64,000 bases of DNA from Anaeramoeba flamelloides (taxonomy: Eukaryota > Metamonada > Anaeramoebidae): the NCBI GenBank assembly GCA_027625915.1, contig JANTQA010000036.1, positions 9,135,001-9,199,000 on the forward strand, written 5' to 3'. Positions within the stretch are counted from its first letter, which is position 1; each line of letters opens with the position of its first letter. This document shows, one piece after another, positions 62,101 through 64,000 of the stretch. The position numbers and the translations under genes are program-made. The notes under the pieces are model-generated. The model worked only from the letters and a program-made list of their open reading frames with translations. It did not search any database and was not told the origin of the DNA.

Positions 62101-63063
62101 AGTGAAATCTTTGAAATCTTGATCAAAATTTACAAAATTAACAATCAATTTAAAAAGGTGTCACAATCTTATGTTTATTTAAAAAATGATTACGATTTGT
62201 TAATTAAAGAAATGTTTGATTATCCTCGGACCTTTGGTAATTATTACCGAGTGGGATTTTATGGTAAAAATTTTGGGGAAAATAATGGCTTGGAATTTAT
62301 TTACAAATGCCCAGACGAAATCCTGGTTTTCGATTTGAAACCCATTTTCAATCAAATATACACACAAAATGATAATTCTGGTATTAAAAAAATTATTTTC
62401 TTGGAGTCAATCAAAAAGAATTTCCGCTTTGAAAAGGATAACTGCTATATCATATTAAATTCCGTAAAACCATATTTTACAGAAAAGCAAAGTAAAAAGA
62501 GAATTACCACCTTTGAAAAAATGAATAACGTAAACAGATTTTATTATGAAAATTATTATTCGTTATCTGGTGATAAGAAAAAGTCAGAAAATGTTGATGA
62601 TTGCTGCAGATTGAAAACCATTTTAACAACAGAGAACCATTTTCCCTATTTGAAAACAAGATCGAAAGTAATCAAAAAGGAAATCATTGATTTATCTCCA
62701 ATACAGGTCGCGATAGAGGATATTAGAAAAAAAACGGTGCAGATCGAAATGGAATCAAGCAAAATTGAATTGAGGGCAAATATGATACAGGGATTGCTAA
62801 TTGGTACTCTATTAACCCAAGTGAACGTTGGACCGTTGGAATACGCTAAAGTGTTTTTAGAAAATACGACAACCTTTGATAATATCCATGTCAAGGAATT
62901 AAAAAATTCCTTTTCAAACTTTGTCATTTCCTTAAGAACTGCTCTTGATAAACATTTTATACAATTAGGTTATAAGAATCCAGAATTGCATGAAAAATTG
63001 GAAGAAGGCTTTCAACAATTTAATCAATTAATAAATCAAAGTATTTTGGATGGTGAAAATTAA
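56185..63063 (+). CDS. DOCK-family guanine-nucleotide exchange factor (DHR-1 and DHR-2)
   Basis: Activates Rho-family GTPases (Rac/Cdc42). Exon 2 (56560-63063) is open for 2,167 codons but lacks a nearby upstream ATG. I propose exon 1 at 56185-56370 (MKAFYAKSKYFSDYD...), joined in phase across a 189-bp GT-AG intron, for 2,229 aa. The exon 1 assignment is tentative. DHR-1 (C2-like, membrane phosphoinositide binding) is at about residues 668-790 (FNQKNPKFYNEIKISLPG, LLFSIYLI). DHR-2 (catalytic) is at about 1777-2220: IRFSWLTKLEKLMINRKNYS, FGNYYRVGFYGKNFG, ILNSVKPYF, RLKTILTTENHFPYLKTR, SPIQVAIEDIRKKT and VNVGPLEYAKVFL, where the nucleotide-sensing Val lies. The pattern is nearest the DOCK-C/D (zizimin) group, though Glu/Lys, Asn and Asp/Asn inserts (about 105-140, 530-600, 1225-1250, 1400-1450) make it longer than most. 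No SH3 or PH domain is seen. Confidence 0.93.
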
Positions 63064-64000
63064 TTTCATATTTATATTATCTCTCGATATTATTACATTG
63101 GAATTTATTTTGCATTTTTAGTTACAAATATTAAACAAGAATTTTGAAATTAAAATTTTAATATTTTTCTCAAGATTTTAATAAATATGTCAGTTTCAAG
63201 AATATAGGCCATCTCCAGAAATAAGAATAACCAAATAATTTTTAATAATTGATTTGTTAATATCACGCTTTTATAAAAAAATAATTTGGATGATACAATT
63301 GTTTTCTGTTTTTTTTTAAAAGTTTAAATTTTAATATTTAATACTTATTTAATCTACAAATTTAATAAAAAAAATTTTTTTTTATTCAAGGATTCTTTTT
63401 TCAACTTTTTGGATTCTTTTACCTCAATATTTGGTATATATATATGTATGTATGAATGTGTGTATTCGAAAGATTTTTTTGTAAATTTAATTTTTTTTCA
63501 GTATACCATTTTTTTGAAAGATCAAAAATATTTTAATTTATGAACTTTAATTAAATATTCTTAATCTTTCCTAAAAAAACAAAAAAAAATTTGTATAAAT
63601 TTTCTTTTTGGCAATAAACAACAATTTTAGGGTAAAAAATTGTATTTTAAAAAGGATGAAAAGGCGGTTATTTTATCACTATTAAAACTCTATTTTGTCA
63701 ATTAATTTAATTTCAAATCCAAACCTTAAATATTCAAGAATATAATAATTTACAAAGTTTTTTTTTTTCAGTATGCCTTGTAGTACTCATTTAGAATTAG
63801 TAAAACACCAAAGTGACTTAAATGACTTGTGAGAAATAAAAATAATAAAATAATTAATTTTTTGAGATGATGCTCAGATTTTTCTAAATGAAATGGAATT
63901 ATTATGCCTTGTTTTGAACATATTGTAAAACAGTACTTTTAAGAAAGTATTTATTTTTTTAAAAAAAGAGTTTGCTGTGGCATTTTGATGGTATGTATCA
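63064..64000. other. Downstream spacer
   Basis: Follows the DOCK stop codon. Only A/T-rich sequence with a short TA/TG tract at about 63436-63462. AATAAA-like signals are everywhere in this DNA, so none can be singled out as the poly(A) site. No gene seen. Confidence 0.6.

Noticed and set aside
1-64000. tRNA, rRNA or CRISPR features
   Set aside because: I scanned by eye for T-arm motifs and for regularly spaced repeats with unique spacers and found none convincing. The tandem arrays near 54.7-55.4 kb have no unique spacers.

Overview
This is a eukaryotic nuclear window with very high A+T. It has long A and T runs, (TA)n tracts and GT-AG introns, and large gene-poor stretches full of small repeats. 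The host proteins carry Lys/Glu- and Asn-rich low-complexity inserts. Gene content (cullin, BTB-ankyrin protein, PMCA-type Ca2+ pump, DOCK exchange factor, small NADP-type glutamate dehydrogenase) suits a free-living amoeboid protist. The style recalls Anaeramoeba, but that is a guess from style and not proven.

Layout. 1-74: tail of an unknown gene. 75-3686: repeats, including one inverted-repeat MITE. 3687-11536 (+): a CUL3-type cullin in three exons, whose second intron is about 5.3 kb and is packed with a MITE and a large foldback element. 11537-17998: repeats only. 17999-19327 (-): glutamate dehydrogenase. 19328-27543: repeats and hairpins. 27544-29272: a decayed Mutator-like transposon with recognisable 40-bp terminal inverted repeats. 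29421-30017 (+): THEP1-like NTPase. 30018-33520: repeats. 33521-36037 (-): ankyrin protein with two BTB domains. 36038-38740: two side-by-side Tc1/mariner-type MITEs and a gene relic. 38741-43648 (+): five-exon plasma-membrane-type Ca2+ ATPase. 43649-49568: gene desert. 49569-54392 (+): a broken mobile element encoding, in order, a basic region, a Ulp1-type SUMO protease, a USP-type deubiquitinase, helix-turn-helix domains and a DDD transposase. 54393-56184: a minisatellite between two (TA)n tracts, then an array of small hairpins. 56185-63063 (+): a DOCK-family exchange factor. 63064-64000: nothing recognised.

Links between genes. The cullin is closest to CUL3, whose substrate adaptors are BTB proteins, and a BTB-ankyrin protein lies 22 kb away. 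This is a plausible functional pairing, not an operon. The other host genes look independent (nitrogen metabolism, Ca2+ export, GTPase signalling).

The best candidate for something undescribed is the 49.6-54.4 kb element. It places deSUMOylase and deubiquitinase domains, both with their catalytic motifs visible, on the same strand and directly upstream of a Tc1/mariner-like transposase. The second is a MITE family whose inner cores are shared between copies while the outer terminal arrays differ from copy to copy.
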